A DNA stretch of 64,000 nt from Bacteroidota bacterium (GTDB taxonomy: Bacteria > Bacteroidota > Bacteroidia > Chitinophagales > LD1), in contig CANJZE010000019.1 in assembly GCA_947479455.1 (NCBI GenBank), positions 1 through 64,000 on the forward strand, written 5' to 3'. Each line of letters opens with the position of its first letter. Position 1 is the first letter of the stretch. A model generated the notes under the pieces. It searched no databases and was not told where the DNA came from. It saw only the letters and a list, made by a program, of their open reading frames with translations. The translations under genes were made by a program, and so were the position numbers. This document shows, piece after piece, positions 42,971 to 51,385 of this stretch.

Positions 42971-44661
42971 AACTTCACTTCTGCGTCTAAATCCCAGCCG
43001 CCTTTGAGTTGGTAGCTTTCTTTGTAAGTGAATATTTTTTCGGGTTGCTTTTTATTTTTTAAATTTCCCGTATCCCACACTCCGTTTTTATTGGTGTCTT
43101 CAATCACAAGAAATTTATAGCTGCCCGCTAAAATATTTTCTGCACTAACTTTTCTTTCTCCGTTACCGGTTAAGAAAAATTCCTGTACGGTATTGTTGCT
43201 CGCATCAAGCAGCTTTATCACATAATAATTTTCGGGGTGTTGTGTCTTGAGTGTAATGCGCAAATTGCCGTAACTGTTTTTTGCATTTGTAATAAATTTG
43301 TAAACTAGTTTGCTATTCCACTTTCCGAAAATATCCTGCAATGTTGAATCCGGAATTTCTAAACGATATTTTGTATTTTCCTTTTTCTCAAAATCGACAG
43401 CAATGCTCTGTTTTGTTTTTTCTTCCAACACAAATTTCAGTTCCGAATAATTTGTGCTTGAATCTTCGAATAAATGAAGTTGTTTTGTTTCGTTTATACC
43501 GATGCACGGTCGGGTCAAATTTATTTTAATCGCTTTATTAAACTCCTGAAAAGTAAAATCAACCCGTTTAGCAGTGTCTTCTTTGCTTCTATTTGGTTGA
43601 TTTGCAACACCTGACAAAATATTATTCCGCGTGAAGAGAGAATCTTTCTTCACAAATTTCAGTTCCAACCTCGCGGTATCAAGAATGGTATCGTTTGCAC
43701 TGAGAAAGAAGCTGTCTTTTTGAATATAATATTTTGAATACCAGTATATTATGGTATCATTGGTGGGGTAAATATACGCAAAGTCTTCCTTCGACAATCC
43801 TTTCCAGTCCAGTTTAAAATTTGATATAGGTCTATTATAACTAATTTTTAGTTGACCCGGACTTAAAGACTTAACCATATCTAATTGCGCCTTCCTTTTA
43901 TTTTCATCAAACAAAAAAAGCTTGACTTCATCGTTTACCGAATCGGTCAAGTCAAGAATCGAATCTGAAAAGGCGATTAGCTCGTTTGGCTGGTCGTAGA
44001 TGTAATTATAGTTCTGGTCTTTGAGCGCATAAACCAAATATTTGCCCGATTTGATATTTTCAATTTTAAACTGCCCCGATTTATCTGTCTTGGCAAAGTA
44101 AAATGGTTTTGATTTCAGAATTCCATTTACTGAATCCTGCGGATAAAGAGATACCACGATACCTTCTTGGTTTGTATTGTCCTTCGCCAGCACCACTGAG
44201 CCAGATACTTTCTGCGAATCTATGAAATCACCAGTAGAAAAGACATAGGTCAAGTTACTAGCCGTGTTTCCTTCGTTTAAATCCTTTACATCATCAGCAA
44301 AGTTGATGGTGTAAGTGGTGCTGTCGCGCAGCGGGCTCTTTAATTTTATGGTAAGCGTTCGGCCTTCGACATGAAATTCGGGTTTTTTGTCTTGTGGAGG
44401 AGAGATAAGCGTTTGTGTAAATCCTCCATCCTTTAAAAATTCGTTGAAGGTTATTTTTACTTGCGTGCTGGTGAAACGAAGCGATTTATTGGGAGGTGAA
44501 ATCTTTTTTGCTTCAGGTGGTTTTTCATCTTTCTTTCCTCCGGTAGGAACACTTTCGTTAGCGCAGCCGAATTGTATAAGGGCAACAACGACCATTATAA
44601 CTATCGAGATTGCTCTTCTGAGGTTGAATTGATAATTGATAGTTGATAATTGATAACTCAT
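42967..44661 (-). CDS. Ig-like domain lipoprotein
   Basis: 564 residues. The N-terminal n-region (MSYQLSTINYQFNLRR) is encoded by a 7-bp tandem repeat; the hydrophobic stretch and Cys (ALIQFGCANES) make a lipoprotein signal, with a non-standard QFG before Cys. The first module (LRFTSTQVKITFNEFLKDGG and DSTTYTINFADDVKD) is a bacterial Ig-like SbsA/Big_5-like domain. Later beta-rich modules include a carboxypeptidase-regulatory-like strand set (GQFKIENIKSGKYLVYALKD). Role unknown. It is three bases past the mnmG stop and is likely co-transcribed with mnmG. Confidence 0.75.
   Translation of the reverse strand: MSYQLSTINYQFNLRRAISIVIMVVVALIQFGCANESVPTGGKKDEKPPEAKKISPPNKSLRFTSTQVKITFNEFLKDGGFTQTLISPPQDKKPEFHVEGRTLTIKLKSPLRDSTTYTINFADDVKDLNEGNTASNLTYVFSTGDFIDSQKVSGSVVLAKDNTNQEGIVVSLYPQDSVNGILKSKPFYFAKTDKSGQFKIENIKSGKYLVYALKDQNYNYIYDQPNELIAFSDSILDLTDSVNDEVKLFLFDENKRKAQLDMVKSLSPGQLKISYNRPISNFKLDWKGLSKEDFAYIYPTNDTIIYWYSKYYIQKDSFFLSANDTILDTARLELKFVKKDSLFTRNNILSGVANQPNRSKEDTAKRVDFTFQEFNKAIKINLTRPCIGINETKQLHLFEDSSTNYSELKFVLEEKTKQSIAVDFEKKENTKYRLEIPDSTLQDIFGKWNSKLVYKFITNAKNSYGNLRITLKTQHPENYYVIKLLDASNNTVQEFFLTGNGERKVSAENILAGSYKFLVIEDTNKNGVWDTGNLKNKKQPEKIFTYKESYQLKGGWDLDAEVKF
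44629..44656 (-). repeat. TTGATAA 7-mers at the start of a gene
   Basis: Four units (TTGATAA, TTGATAG, TTGATAA, TTGATAA) at the 5' end of the Ig-like lipoprotein gene. They encode residues 3-11 (YQLSTINYQ) before the signal helix. Confidence 0.88.
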
Positions 44662-44663
44662 AT

Positions 44664-46562
44664 TTATCTTCCCATGTGCACCAACAAAACTGAAACATCA
44701 GCAGGGGAAACTCCGCTGATTCGGCTTGCCTGACCTAGGGAAATGGGTTTAATTTTAGCTAATTTTTGTCGCGCTTCAATACTCAATGATTTCAGTTTGC
44801 TGTAATCGTAATCTGCCTGCAGTTTAATGTGTTCGAGCTTGCCCATCTTTTGCACCAGGTCCATCTCCTTTTCAATATAGGCATCGTATTTCATTACTAT
44901 TTCGGCAGACTCTATAAAGTCTTTACCGTATTTGTAAAGGAATTCATCAAGTGCCTTAACACCCTTGCGAAGGATTTCCATATTCACCTGGGGACGCATA
45001 AGTACCTTGTCGAGCTTTACCTTTTGGTTTAACTCTGCGGTCCCTGCTTCGGTGAGGATGGGGTTTATTTCTGTCGGCTCTACTCCGTATTGTGTAAAGA
45101 ACTCGCGTATTTCTTTCAGGGCTTCCTTCTTCTGCTTCACCCGCTCGTATCGCTCATTATCTGCCAATCCGATGTTGTAACCGAGTTCGGTAAGGCGAAG
45201 GTCGGCATTGTCCTGACGAAGGAGAATACGATACTCTGCACGGCTCGTAAACATACGGTAGGGCTCTTCTGTTCCCTTGTTAATGAGGTCATCTATCAAT
45301 ACTCCGATATAGGCATCTGAACGCTTGAGAACAACAGCCTCTTCTTCTTTAGCTGAACGATGCGCATTGATACCAGCCATTAAACCCTGGCAGGCAGCTT
45401 CTTCATAACCGGTAGTGCCATTAATTTGCCCTGCAAAAAACAATCCCTTAATCAACTTTGTTTCGAGAGAGTGGGTCAACTGCGTAGGCGGAAAGTAATC
45501 ATACTCTATGGCATAGCCTGGGCGAAACATCTTTACATTTTTCAAGCCCGGAACCTGCTGCAATGCTTTGAACTGAACATCCTCGGGAAGTGATGTAGAA
45601 AACCCGTTGAGGTAAATTTCCACCGTATTCCATCCTTCGGGCTCTACGAATAGTTGATGTCTTTCTTTGTCGGCAAATCGGTCAATCTTATCTTCCACTG
45701 AGGGACAATAACGGGGACCGAGTCCTTTTATTCTTCCTGAAAACATTGGGCTTTTGTCGAAGCCTGTGCGCAGGATGTCGTGGACTTTTTGGTCGGTGTA
45801 AGTGATGTGGCAGCTCAACTGTTTTAGCTTTGGTCTACCGTCTTCCGCCTTATGGCTTTCAAAAGGATTCATTCCCTTCTTGAAAGAAAAACCTGTTACC
45901 TCTTCATCACCGAATTGTTCTTCCATCTTAGAGTAGTCGAGGCTTCTTCCATCTAATCGCGGGGGTGTTCCTGTCTTCATTCTTCCCGCTTCAAAGCCGA
46001 GTTCTACCAATTGCTCGGTAATGCCATGTGCGGCCTTTTCCCCTGCTCTTCCTCCACCAAAGTTCTTTTCTCCGATATGAATAAGTCCGTTAAGGAAGGT
46101 TCCGTTGGTTAAAACCACCGATTTGGATGAAATCTCTATCCCCATTGAAGTGCGGATTCCGCACACGTTTCCGTCCCTTATCAACAGCCCGCCAACCATA
46201 TCTTGCCAGAAATCCACATTTTTAGTATCTTCCAACATAGTTCTCCACACGGTTGCAAACATCATTCTGTCGTTCTGAGTGCGTGGACTCCACATAGCCG
46301 GGCCCTTACTTCGGTTCAGCATACGAAACTGCACCATGCTTTTATCGCTTACAATTCCCGAGTAACCACCGAGGGCATCAATTTCACGAACTATTTGTCC
46401 TTTGGCTATTCCACCCATTGCTGGGTTGCAACTCATTTGAGCAATGGTTTGCATGTTCATAGTAACGAGCAACACACTGCTGCCCATATTGGCAGCTGCT
46501 GCTGCGGCCTCGCAACCAGCGTGACCGGCACCCACCACTATAACATCATACTCTTTGAACAT
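44664..46562 (-). CDS. mnmG: tRNA uridine-5-carboxymethylaminomethyl modification enzyme MnmG
   Basis: 632 residues, normal for MnmG. FAD-binding VVGAGHAGCEAAAAAANMG, GCN...PAMGGIAKGQIVREIDALGG, and RTQNDRMMF follow, then GLRxGT-type HIGEKNFGGGRAGE and C-terminal SRISGVSPADVSVLL. With MnmE it modifies U34 in certain tRNAs. In many bacteria mnmG (gidA) lies near the replication origin; two parS-like sites 40 and 100 bases upstream fit this here. The start ATG 46562 is the only plausible one. The Ig-like lipoprotein follows three bases later. Confidence 0.95.
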   Translation of the reverse strand: MFKEYDVIVVGAGHAGCEAAAAAANMGSSVLLVTMNMQTIAQMSCNPAMGGIAKGQIVREIDALGGYSGIVSDKSMVQFRMLNRSKGPAMWSPRTQNDRMMFATVWRTMLEDTKNVDFWQDMVGGLLIRDGNVCGIRTSMGIEISSKSVVLTNGTFLNGLIHIGEKNFGGGRAGEKAAHGITEQLVELGFEAGRMKTGTPPRLDGRSLDYSKMEEQFGDEEVTGFSFKKGMNPFESHKAEDGRPKLKQLSCHITYTDQKVHDILRTGFDKSPMFSGRIKGLGPRYCPSVEDKIDRFADKERHQLFVEPEGWNTVEIYLNGFSTSLPEDVQFKALQQVPGLKNVKMFRPGYAIEYDYFPPTQLTHSLETKLIKGLFFAGQINGTTGYEEAACQGLMAGINAHRSAKEEEAVVLKRSDAYIGVLIDDLINKGTEEPYRMFTSRAEYRILLRQDNADLRLTELGYNIGLADNERYERVKQKKEALKEIREFFTQYGVEPTEINPILTEAGTAELNQKVKLDKVLMRPQVNMEILRKGVKALDEFLYKYGKDFIESAEIVMKYDAYIEKEMDLVQKMGKLEHIKLQADYDYSKLKSLSIEARQKLAKIKPISLGQASRISGVSPADVSVLLVHMGR

Positions 46563-46601
46563 GGCGCGAATTTAATGCGGATTGCGGATTATAAAATAAG
46601 T

Positions 46602-46617
46602 TGTGCCACGTGGCACA
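46602..46617. promoter_or_regulatory. parS-like palindrome upstream of mnmG
   Basis: TGTGCCACGTGGCACA is a perfect 16-bp palindrome. It differs from the ParB consensus TGTTCCACGTGGAACA at positions 4 and 13 only. It lies 40 bases before the mnmG start. Confidence 0.55.
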
Positions 46618-46664
46618 GGGATAGTTTAAAATTCAGGGTTTAGGGTTTAATGCAATTGTTGGAT

Positions 46665-46680
46665 TGTGCCACGTGGAACG
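46665..46680. promoter_or_regulatory. Second parS-like site upstream of mnmG
   Basis: TGTGCCACGTGGAACG shares the CCACGTGGAAC core and matches TGTTCCACGTGGAACA at 14 of 16 positions. A pair of such sites beside mnmG is typical of origin-proximal regions. Confidence 0.55.
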
Positions 46681-46737
46681 AAAAGGGCTTAAATTTATCC
46701 ACCTCAGTCTCGCACAAAGCCGCGAGACACCTCCGCC

Positions 46738-47289
46738 CTACGGCTGCTTGCGAAGGACAAATACACACTTTGCTTCCTTTGCTTTTTCTCTTTTACTGCT
46801 ATAGATCGAAAACTGATTTATCCATTTATCTTCCATTTTACTCATTATCAATTTATTAGCCTTTGTTTTGTCTTTATAACCCAATAGATGCAGCACTCCG
46901 TGGAAGATAACTCTTGTTAGCTCAACTTCGAAAGGGCGAGTGGCTGGTGGCCAAGGGTTGGACTTGCCTTTGCTTCGGAACTCTGACCTCGCACTTGATA
47001 CTTTGTATTTCTCTGCATTCTCCTTCACTCTATCTACGCTTATATAAATCTCAGCTTCTAGCTCTTCTTTTGTTTGAACCATGGGAAAGGTGATGATATC
47101 GGTATAGTAGTCGTGGTTTAGAAATTGTTTGTTGATGGCCAAGAGAAATTCATCGGAGCAGAAAATAAAAGACAGGGTGACGAGGTGGCGGGGTGACGAT
47201 GTAGCGATTTGTTGTGCAATAAACTTCTTCAGCGCAGTTTGATTGCGCAGAGAGAATTTAATGTCAGCTATGTGGAAGGTGATGGGCAA
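46738..47289 (-). CDS. ybeY: Endoribonuclease YbeY
   Basis: 183 residues. HDYYTDIITFPM and HGVLHLLGYKDKTKA are the core; the third zinc His of many YbeY proteins (GYDH) is replaced by Lys-Asp (GYKD), a usual feature of Bacteroidota. It processes the 3' end of 16S rRNA. Two segments look repeat-derived: SSPRHLVTLS (16-bp duplication at 47175-47206) and an insertion of about 22 residues before FEVEL encoded at about 46935-46997 by 7-bp units. Otherwise about 20 residues longer than usual. The C-terminal part is Lys-rich. Confidence 0.88.
   Translation of the reverse strand: MPITFHIADIKFSLRNQTALKKFIAQQIATSSPRHLVTLSFIFCSDEFLLAINKQFLNHDYYTDIITFPMVQTKEELEAEIYISVDRVKENAEKYKVSSARSEFRSKGKSNPWPPATRPFEVELTRVIFHGVLHLLGYKDKTKANKLIMSKMEDKWINQFSIYSSKREKAKEAKCVFVLRKQP
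46935..46997 (-). repeat. Degenerate 7-mers inserted in ybeY
   Basis: On the minus strand the units TACAAAG, TATCAAG, TGCGAGG, TCAGAGT, TCCGAAG (the last also in the paaJ tract) begin a stretch that encodes the extra SARSEFRSKGKSNPW segment. The period decays toward the 3' side. Confidence 0.5.
47175..47206 (-). repeat. 16-bp tandem duplication in ybeY
   Basis: GGGTGACGAGGTGGCG and GGGTGACGATGTAGCG are adjacent and differ at two positions. They encode the residues around SSPRHLVT. Confidence 0.7.
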
Positions 47290-47478
47290 AGGAAAGATGA
47301 ATGCTTAGTTGTGAGTAGTAAATAATAAATGCCAAATACAAAAAATAACGCGCGGCAAATTTGAGAAAATATTTGTTCTTCTGATTTTTTGCTTTGTACG
47401 GGCGTTTTTAAACGTGCCGTTATTGATTTCGGTTCTTACTTTCGTTAGGATATTTTTTCTGAAACTAAAACCTTGACC

Positions 47479-49434
47479 ATGAAAAAAGTTTTCTCTTCTA
47501 CTCTTCTGCTGTGTGTGCTTTTTACAACCACCACACTTACTGCTCAACAAAATTATCATCGCTGTTCTACTGCAGAACATTTGCAGGAACAATTACTTGC
47601 TGACCCAAGTCTTGCCGACAGAATGCAGGATATAGAAAGACAAACCGAAACATTTATTCAGGATGGTGGTAATGGTGGCTCACGCGCTCTGGTAACTATT
47701 CCGGTGGTGGTGCACGTAGTTTATAATACTGCCGCACAAAATATTTCTGATGCATTAATTCTTGCTCAGATTAATCAATTGAATTTGGATTATGCAAAAT
47801 TAAACAGCGATGCTTCGAGTGTGCCTTCGGCATTTGCAGCGGTGGCGGCTAACACAAACGTGCAGTTTTGTTTGGCGCAGCGCGACCCAAGCGGAAATGC
47901 TACTACGGGTATTGTTCGCAAGTCTACAACGGTTACTTCTTTTTCAACTAACGATGCTGTAAAGAAAAATGCAAACGGTGGTGATGCTGCCTGGGACGCA
48001 ACCAAATACTTAAACCTTTGGGTTTGTAACTTGGGTGGGGGATTACTTGGCTATGCTCAATTTCCGGGAGGAAGTACTACTACTGATGGTGTTGTGGTAT
48101 TGTATTCTTCGGTAGGAAGTATGACTACACCCGGCACTGCTGCTCCTTATAATTTTGGAAGAACAGCAACGCATGAAGTTGGGCACTGGTTAAATCTCTA
48201 TCACATTTGGGGAGATGACGGCACTGCATGCACAGGTTCGGATAATGTTGGCGACACACCCAACCAAGCAGGAGAGAATTATGGTTGTCCTGCGTTTCCA
48301 ACAACAGATGGCTGCTCTGCTTCTTCGCCAGGTGTAATGTTTATGAATTATATGGACTATACCGATGACGGTTGTATGAACATGTTTACCGCAGGTCAAT
48401 CAACACGCATGAACGCTTTGTTTGCTACGGGTGGTGCACGTGTTGGGTTGCTTACTTCGCTCGGTTGTCAAGTGCCAGTGGCGGGTGCATGCAATGTGGC
48501 TGCAGGATTAAATGCTACTTCGATTACTACTACTACGGCTACACTTAACTGGTCGGCTGTGTCAGGTGCGGCAAGTTATAATGTGCAATACCGCGCGGTG
48601 GGTGCTGCCACGTGGAACAGCGCAAACACTACTTCGGTTTCGCGTGCGATTAGCGGATTGACACAAGGAACCAACTATGAGTTTCAGGTGCAAACGGTTT
48701 GCGCTTCGGCTACGGCAGCATTTAGTGCTTCGGCTTTGTTTACTACTTCGGTTCCTTCTACCTGCACCGATATTTATGAATCAAACAATAGTTCTTCTGC
48801 GGCTAAAACACCTACGCTTAATGCGAACCTCACGGGCCTTATTACACCGAGCACTGATGTGGACTGGTTCAAATTTACTACTACCACAAGCGGAGGAATT
48901 AAAATAAAAGTAGACCTTACTAATTTGCCTGCTGACTATGATGTAGTGCTTTACAAATCGAACGCTTCTACCAAATTGGCTACTGGTGCTAACAGTGGCA
49001 CTACGAGTGAGAGCATTAAATACAATGCTAGTTCTACTGGAACCTATTATGTGAAAGTATATGGTTACAACGGTGCTACAAGTGCCACATCTTGTTACAC
49101 GCTTAAAATTTCTACTTCTTCTACTTCATTTAGAACGGGCGATAATACAGATGGTGATATGATTGCCGAAGCCATTGCAGAGCCGGTGTTGAAATTATTT
49201 CCGAACCCGGCAAGTGATAAGCTGAATGTAGAATACCTGAGTGCCACAGCCGGTGCAGCTAAGCTAAGCGTTTATAATTTGAGCGGACAGCGTATTTTGT
49301 TTACTGAAGGCGAAGCTGCTGAAGGATTGAACACGCAAAGCATGAACACAAACACACTGAGCAATGGTGTTTATGTTTTTGAAGTGAATACCAATGGCGA
49401 AACACAACGCATGAAGTTTACGATTGCGAAATAG
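47479..49434 (+). CDS. Secreted M43-family metalloprotease with type A T9SS domain
   Basis: 651 residues from ATG 47479, which opens the signal peptide (MKKVFSSTLLLCVLFTTTTLTA). The M43 zinc site is HEVGHWLNLYH with His232, Glu233, His236 and His242; the Met-turn is MNYMDY. A fibronectin type III domain (about 340-420) and a PPC-like domain (about 425-540) follow. The C-terminal 80 residues (LKLFPNPASDKLNVEY, GVYVFEVNTNGETQ) are a type A sorting signal. The enzyme is exported by T9SS and anchored or released at the surface. The substrate is unknown. Confidence 0.92.
   Translation: MKKVFSSTLLLCVLFTTTTLTAQQNYHRCSTAEHLQEQLLADPSLADRMQDIERQTETFIQDGGNGGSRALVTIPVVVHVVYNTAAQNISDALILAQINQLNLDYAKLNSDASSVPSAFAAVAANTNVQFCLAQRDPSGNATTGIVRKSTTVTSFSTNDAVKKNANGGDAAWDATKYLNLWVCNLGGGLLGYAQFPGGSTTTDGVVVLYSSVGSMTTPGTAAPYNFGRTATHEVGHWLNLYHIWGDDGTACTGSDNVGDTPNQAGENYGCPAFPTTDGCSASSPGVMFMNYMDYTDDGCMNMFTAGQSTRMNALFATGGARVGLLTSLGCQVPVAGACNVAAGLNATSITTTTATLNWSAVSGAASYNVQYRAVGAATWNSANTTSVSRAISGLTQGTNYEFQVQTVCASATAAFSASALFTTSVPSTCTDIYESNNSSSAAKTPTLNANLTGLITPSTDVDWFKFTTTTSGGIKIKVDLTNLPADYDVVLYKSNASTKLATGANSGTTSESIKYNASSTGTYYVKVYGYNGATSATSCYTLKISTSSTSFRTGDNTDGDMIAEAIAEPVLKLFPNPASDKLNVEYLSATAGAAKLSVYNLSGQRILFTEGEAAEGLNTQSMNTNTLSNGVYVFEVNTNGETQRMKFTIAK
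48604..48619. promoter_or_regulatory. parS-like site within a gene
   Basis: GCTGCCACGTGGAACA inside the M43 protease gene matches the consensus at 13 of 16 positions, including CCACGTGGAAC. It lies about 2 kb from the mnmG pair. Confidence 0.35.
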
Positions 49435-49473
49435 TTTTACCAAAAGGACACGAAGAACACGAAGGTGTAATAG

Positions 49474-49506
49474 AAAAGCCGCTCTCTTTACAGGAGCGGC
49501 TTTTTT
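49474..49506 (+). terminator. Terminator after the M43 protease gene
   Basis: AAAAGCCGCTC and GAGCGGCTTTT pair, followed by a T run. The preceding ACACGAAGA/ACACGAAGG duplication is a short spacer repeat. Confidence 0.85.
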
Positions 49507-49552
49507 GTTTGTGTTCCGTGTTAGCAAAGCAAGAAATAACGGTATACGAAAT

Positions 49553-49876
49553 TTAGCCTAGCCGTTTTCTAATTTCATCGGGACTCATTTTTTTCATTGC
49601 TTCAAATGCATCAAAAATAGGTTTTGGCTTAAGTGCGTTTAGTGGTTGAGTTTCATCCGGCACCCTTTTATCATCGGGGGTATACTCAAACAAGTCGTTT
49701 GGTTCACACCTTAGCAAAAGACACAAAATCTCAATGTCTTTAAACAGAATCCAAATTTTTTTGTGTGTTAAGTATTTCTGGGCAACTCCTTGACTTATTC
49801 CAGCCTTTGTAAGTGCGCTTAGTGGACTCTTAACGCCTTTTTCTTTCATGAGTTGCTTTAACCTAAGTTGTATCAT
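49553..49876 (-). CDS. Helix-turn-helix DNA-binding protein (Cro/C1-type)
   Basis: 107 residues. IQLRLKQLMKEKGVKSPLSALTKAGISQGVAQKYL is a five-helix HTH (cited in part), then KDIEILCLLLRCEPNDLFEY, typical of small Cro/C1 regulators. The C-terminal part (residues 65-107) has no recognisable partner domain. No toxin, phage gene or obvious target operon is adjacent. Its upstream side borders a 270-bp AT-rich gap. Target unknown. Confidence 0.75.
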   Translation of the reverse strand: MIQLRLKQLMKEKGVKSPLSALTKAGISQGVAQKYLTHKKIWILFKDIEILCLLLRCEPNDLFEYTPDDKRVPDETQPLNALKPKPIFDAFEAMKKMSPDEIRKRLG

Positions 49877-50145
49877 TGTTTTTGTTTTTCTGAAGTTAAT
49901 TGTTTTTTAGATTCATGACTACATAAAAACATTTCTTTGTAATGTTTTATATTGAAACCATAACATTAATAAACTACAAGTTAAGTTTATATAAAATCTA
50001 TGTTACCTCCAACAAATGCGGCATTACCTCCATCATAATCTATATAACATGTTCTTAATGCCCCATTAAAAATACCATTGCCTATATTACATGAAACAAA
50101 TGAAGTGTGACAAAATGGAAAGATTACTTGTTTCCTTCTGGTTTC
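49877..50145. other. AT-rich gap with a start-less open frame
   Basis: 270 bp without a gene. On the minus strand the frame of the diiron-protein gene continues past its TAG for 53 codons (for example GNGIFNGALRTCYIDYDGG) and ends at TAA near 50003. It has no ATG. It may be a decayed C-terminal extension, or simply spacer. No RNA structure was recognised. Confidence 0.4.
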
Positions 50146-50718
50146 CTAAAGTTTACAGCCCGTAGAATTGGAGTTGATGGTGTTCAGGTCTTTGTTTTTA
50201 TCCGCCACGTTTACCTGATTAAAACTTTCGCTTTTGCCCCAGCCGAAAACTTTTTCGAAGAAGAACATGAGGCGGCTGTCTTTTATCAGCGAGAGAAAAT
50301 AATCTTCGTGCTCTCGCTCTTTAATTCCCATTTCGTAGAGAATTTTATCGTGCTTGGTAATGCCCGCTTTGTTGAAGTAATCTTTCATGCGGATGTATTC
50401 GCACACGTTGCCGCTTTCTAAACGCCCCGCAAAATAAATGGGCATAAACCAGCCGATGACATAACAACTTGCACCAATGGTTCTGCCGATAACATGAAAG
50501 CGCAACTCATACCATTTCGACACCGGAACGTTGTATTCGTTCATTATCGCCAGCACTTCGCGCCTGTGGTTCCATTCGTCTGTCTCAATCTGGTTTACGG
50601 CTTTTTTTACTTCCTCGTTTTTAAGCGAACCGGCATGACCGATGTAAGCAAAGGCCGCGGCTTTCTCGGCAGAATAAGCCATTTGTAAAAGGTCGGTAAG
50701 TTCGGGTTGAGGTTGCAT
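50146..50718 (-). CDS. COQ7-like ferritin-family diiron protein
   Basis: 190 residues from ATG 50718. LLQMAYSAEKAAAFAYIGHAGS and NQIETDEWNHRREVL (cited in part) give the Glu-(x)-His pattern of demethoxyubiquinone hydroxylase-like ferritins; EREHEDYF supplies the later pair. The family includes COQ7 and other diiron hydroxylases. Ubiquinone synthesis is not expected in Bacteroidota that use menaquinone, so the substrate is open. The frame continues 53 codons after the stop with no start codon (see 49877-50145). Confidence 0.7.
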   Translation of the reverse strand: MQPQPELTDLLQMAYSAEKAAAFAYIGHAGSLKNEEVKKAVNQIETDEWNHRREVLAIMNEYNVPVSKWYELRFHVIGRTIGASCYVIGWFMPIYFAGRLESGNVCEYIRMKDYFNKAGITKHDKILYEMGIKEREHEDYFLSLIKDSRLMFFFEKVFGWGKSESFNQVNVADKNKDLNTINSNSTGCKL

Positions 50719-50800
50719 GGTTGAAACCAAGTGCGAATGTATACACGCAAGAGCAAGAATGAAAAAAATGGAGAACGTTGTATAATAAAATACCTCGTGC

Positions 50801-51106
50801 TTATTGTAGTCTCTTTTTTATTTCTTCCGGATTTCTTCGCTCATGCAACACCGCTGCAATTACAATTTTCTTTTGCGATTCGTTTTTTCGGTAGTAAATA
50901 AGATATGGAAAGCGGGCGACAAAAATTTTGTGTATGTCGTCAAAGTAAATCTGATAGCTAACCCGGTCGTCTGTTATCTTTTCAAGGCAAAGTGCTATTT
51001 CATTTCGAAACTCCCACCCCAAGCCGTGGCTTTCTTTTTCATACCATTCAAAGGCAAGGTGTAAATCGGTTTCGGCAGTTAGCGAGAAAATAATTTCATA
51101 AATCAT
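50801..51106 (-). CDS. RelE/ParE-type toxin
   Basis: 101 residues. IIFSLTAETDLHLAFEWYEKE and FPYLIYYRKNESQKKIVIAAVLHERRNPE (cited in part) are the ParE/RelE core. Its ATG overlaps the end of the antitoxin gene by 11 bases. ParE toxins poison gyrase and RelE toxins cleave mRNA; the family member cannot be told apart from sequence. The module lies between the diiron-protein gene and mfd. Confidence 0.85.
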   Translation of the reverse strand: MIYEIIFSLTAETDLHLAFEWYEKESHGLGWEFRNEIALCLEKITDDRVSYQIYFDDIHKIFVARFPYLIYYRKNESQKKIVIAAVLHERRNPEEIKKRLQ

Positions 51107-51317
51107 TCTTCCATTTCTTTTTGAGATCTTCCCAGCTAATTACGTTTTGCGGATTGCGCTCGTAATCGGTAAATCGCTCTTCAACCATTTGCCGATGCCA
51201 CTCTGGTGATTCACTTTGATTGAGATTCAAAATGCGTGCAATAGCCCAAAGTGTTTTTTCATCATGCACCTTGTCTAATTCGTTTTTTATTTCTCTTATA
51301 GTTAGCTGTAAGTCCAT
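51096..51317 (-). CDS. Antitoxin of the RelE/ParE pair
   Basis: 73 residues from ATG 51317. TIREIKNELDKVHDEKTLWAIARIL and EDLKKKWKNDL (cited in part) fit a small helical addiction-module antitoxin. The protein precedes and overlaps the toxin gene (11 bases), as usual. Its DNA-binding fold is not clear from sequence. It presumably neutralises the toxin and represses its own operon. Confidence 0.75.
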   Translation of the reverse strand: MDLQLTIREIKNELDKVHDEKTLWAIARILNLNQSESPEWHRQMVEERFTDYERNPQNVISWEDLKKKWKNDL

Positions 51318-51385
51318 ACTTATTTGTTTTGGTTTTCTAAAGTAAGCGATTTCCGACAAGTACACAAACCGTTTCCTTAACACGT

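Noticed and set aside
46636-46649. GGGTTTA twice, telomere-like
   Set aside because: Only two copies in a spacer; better seen as part of the general 7-bp-period repeats than as a telomere or plasmid end.
46738-47289. Loss of a YbeY zinc ligand as a defect
   Set aside because: GYKD instead of GYDH is, to my knowledge, a usual feature of Bacteroidota YbeY, so it is not treated as damage.
50003-50098. Possible small protein or RNA in the gap
   Set aside because: Frame has no start codon, ends in the diiron-gene frame, and no hairpin or RNA family is recognisable.
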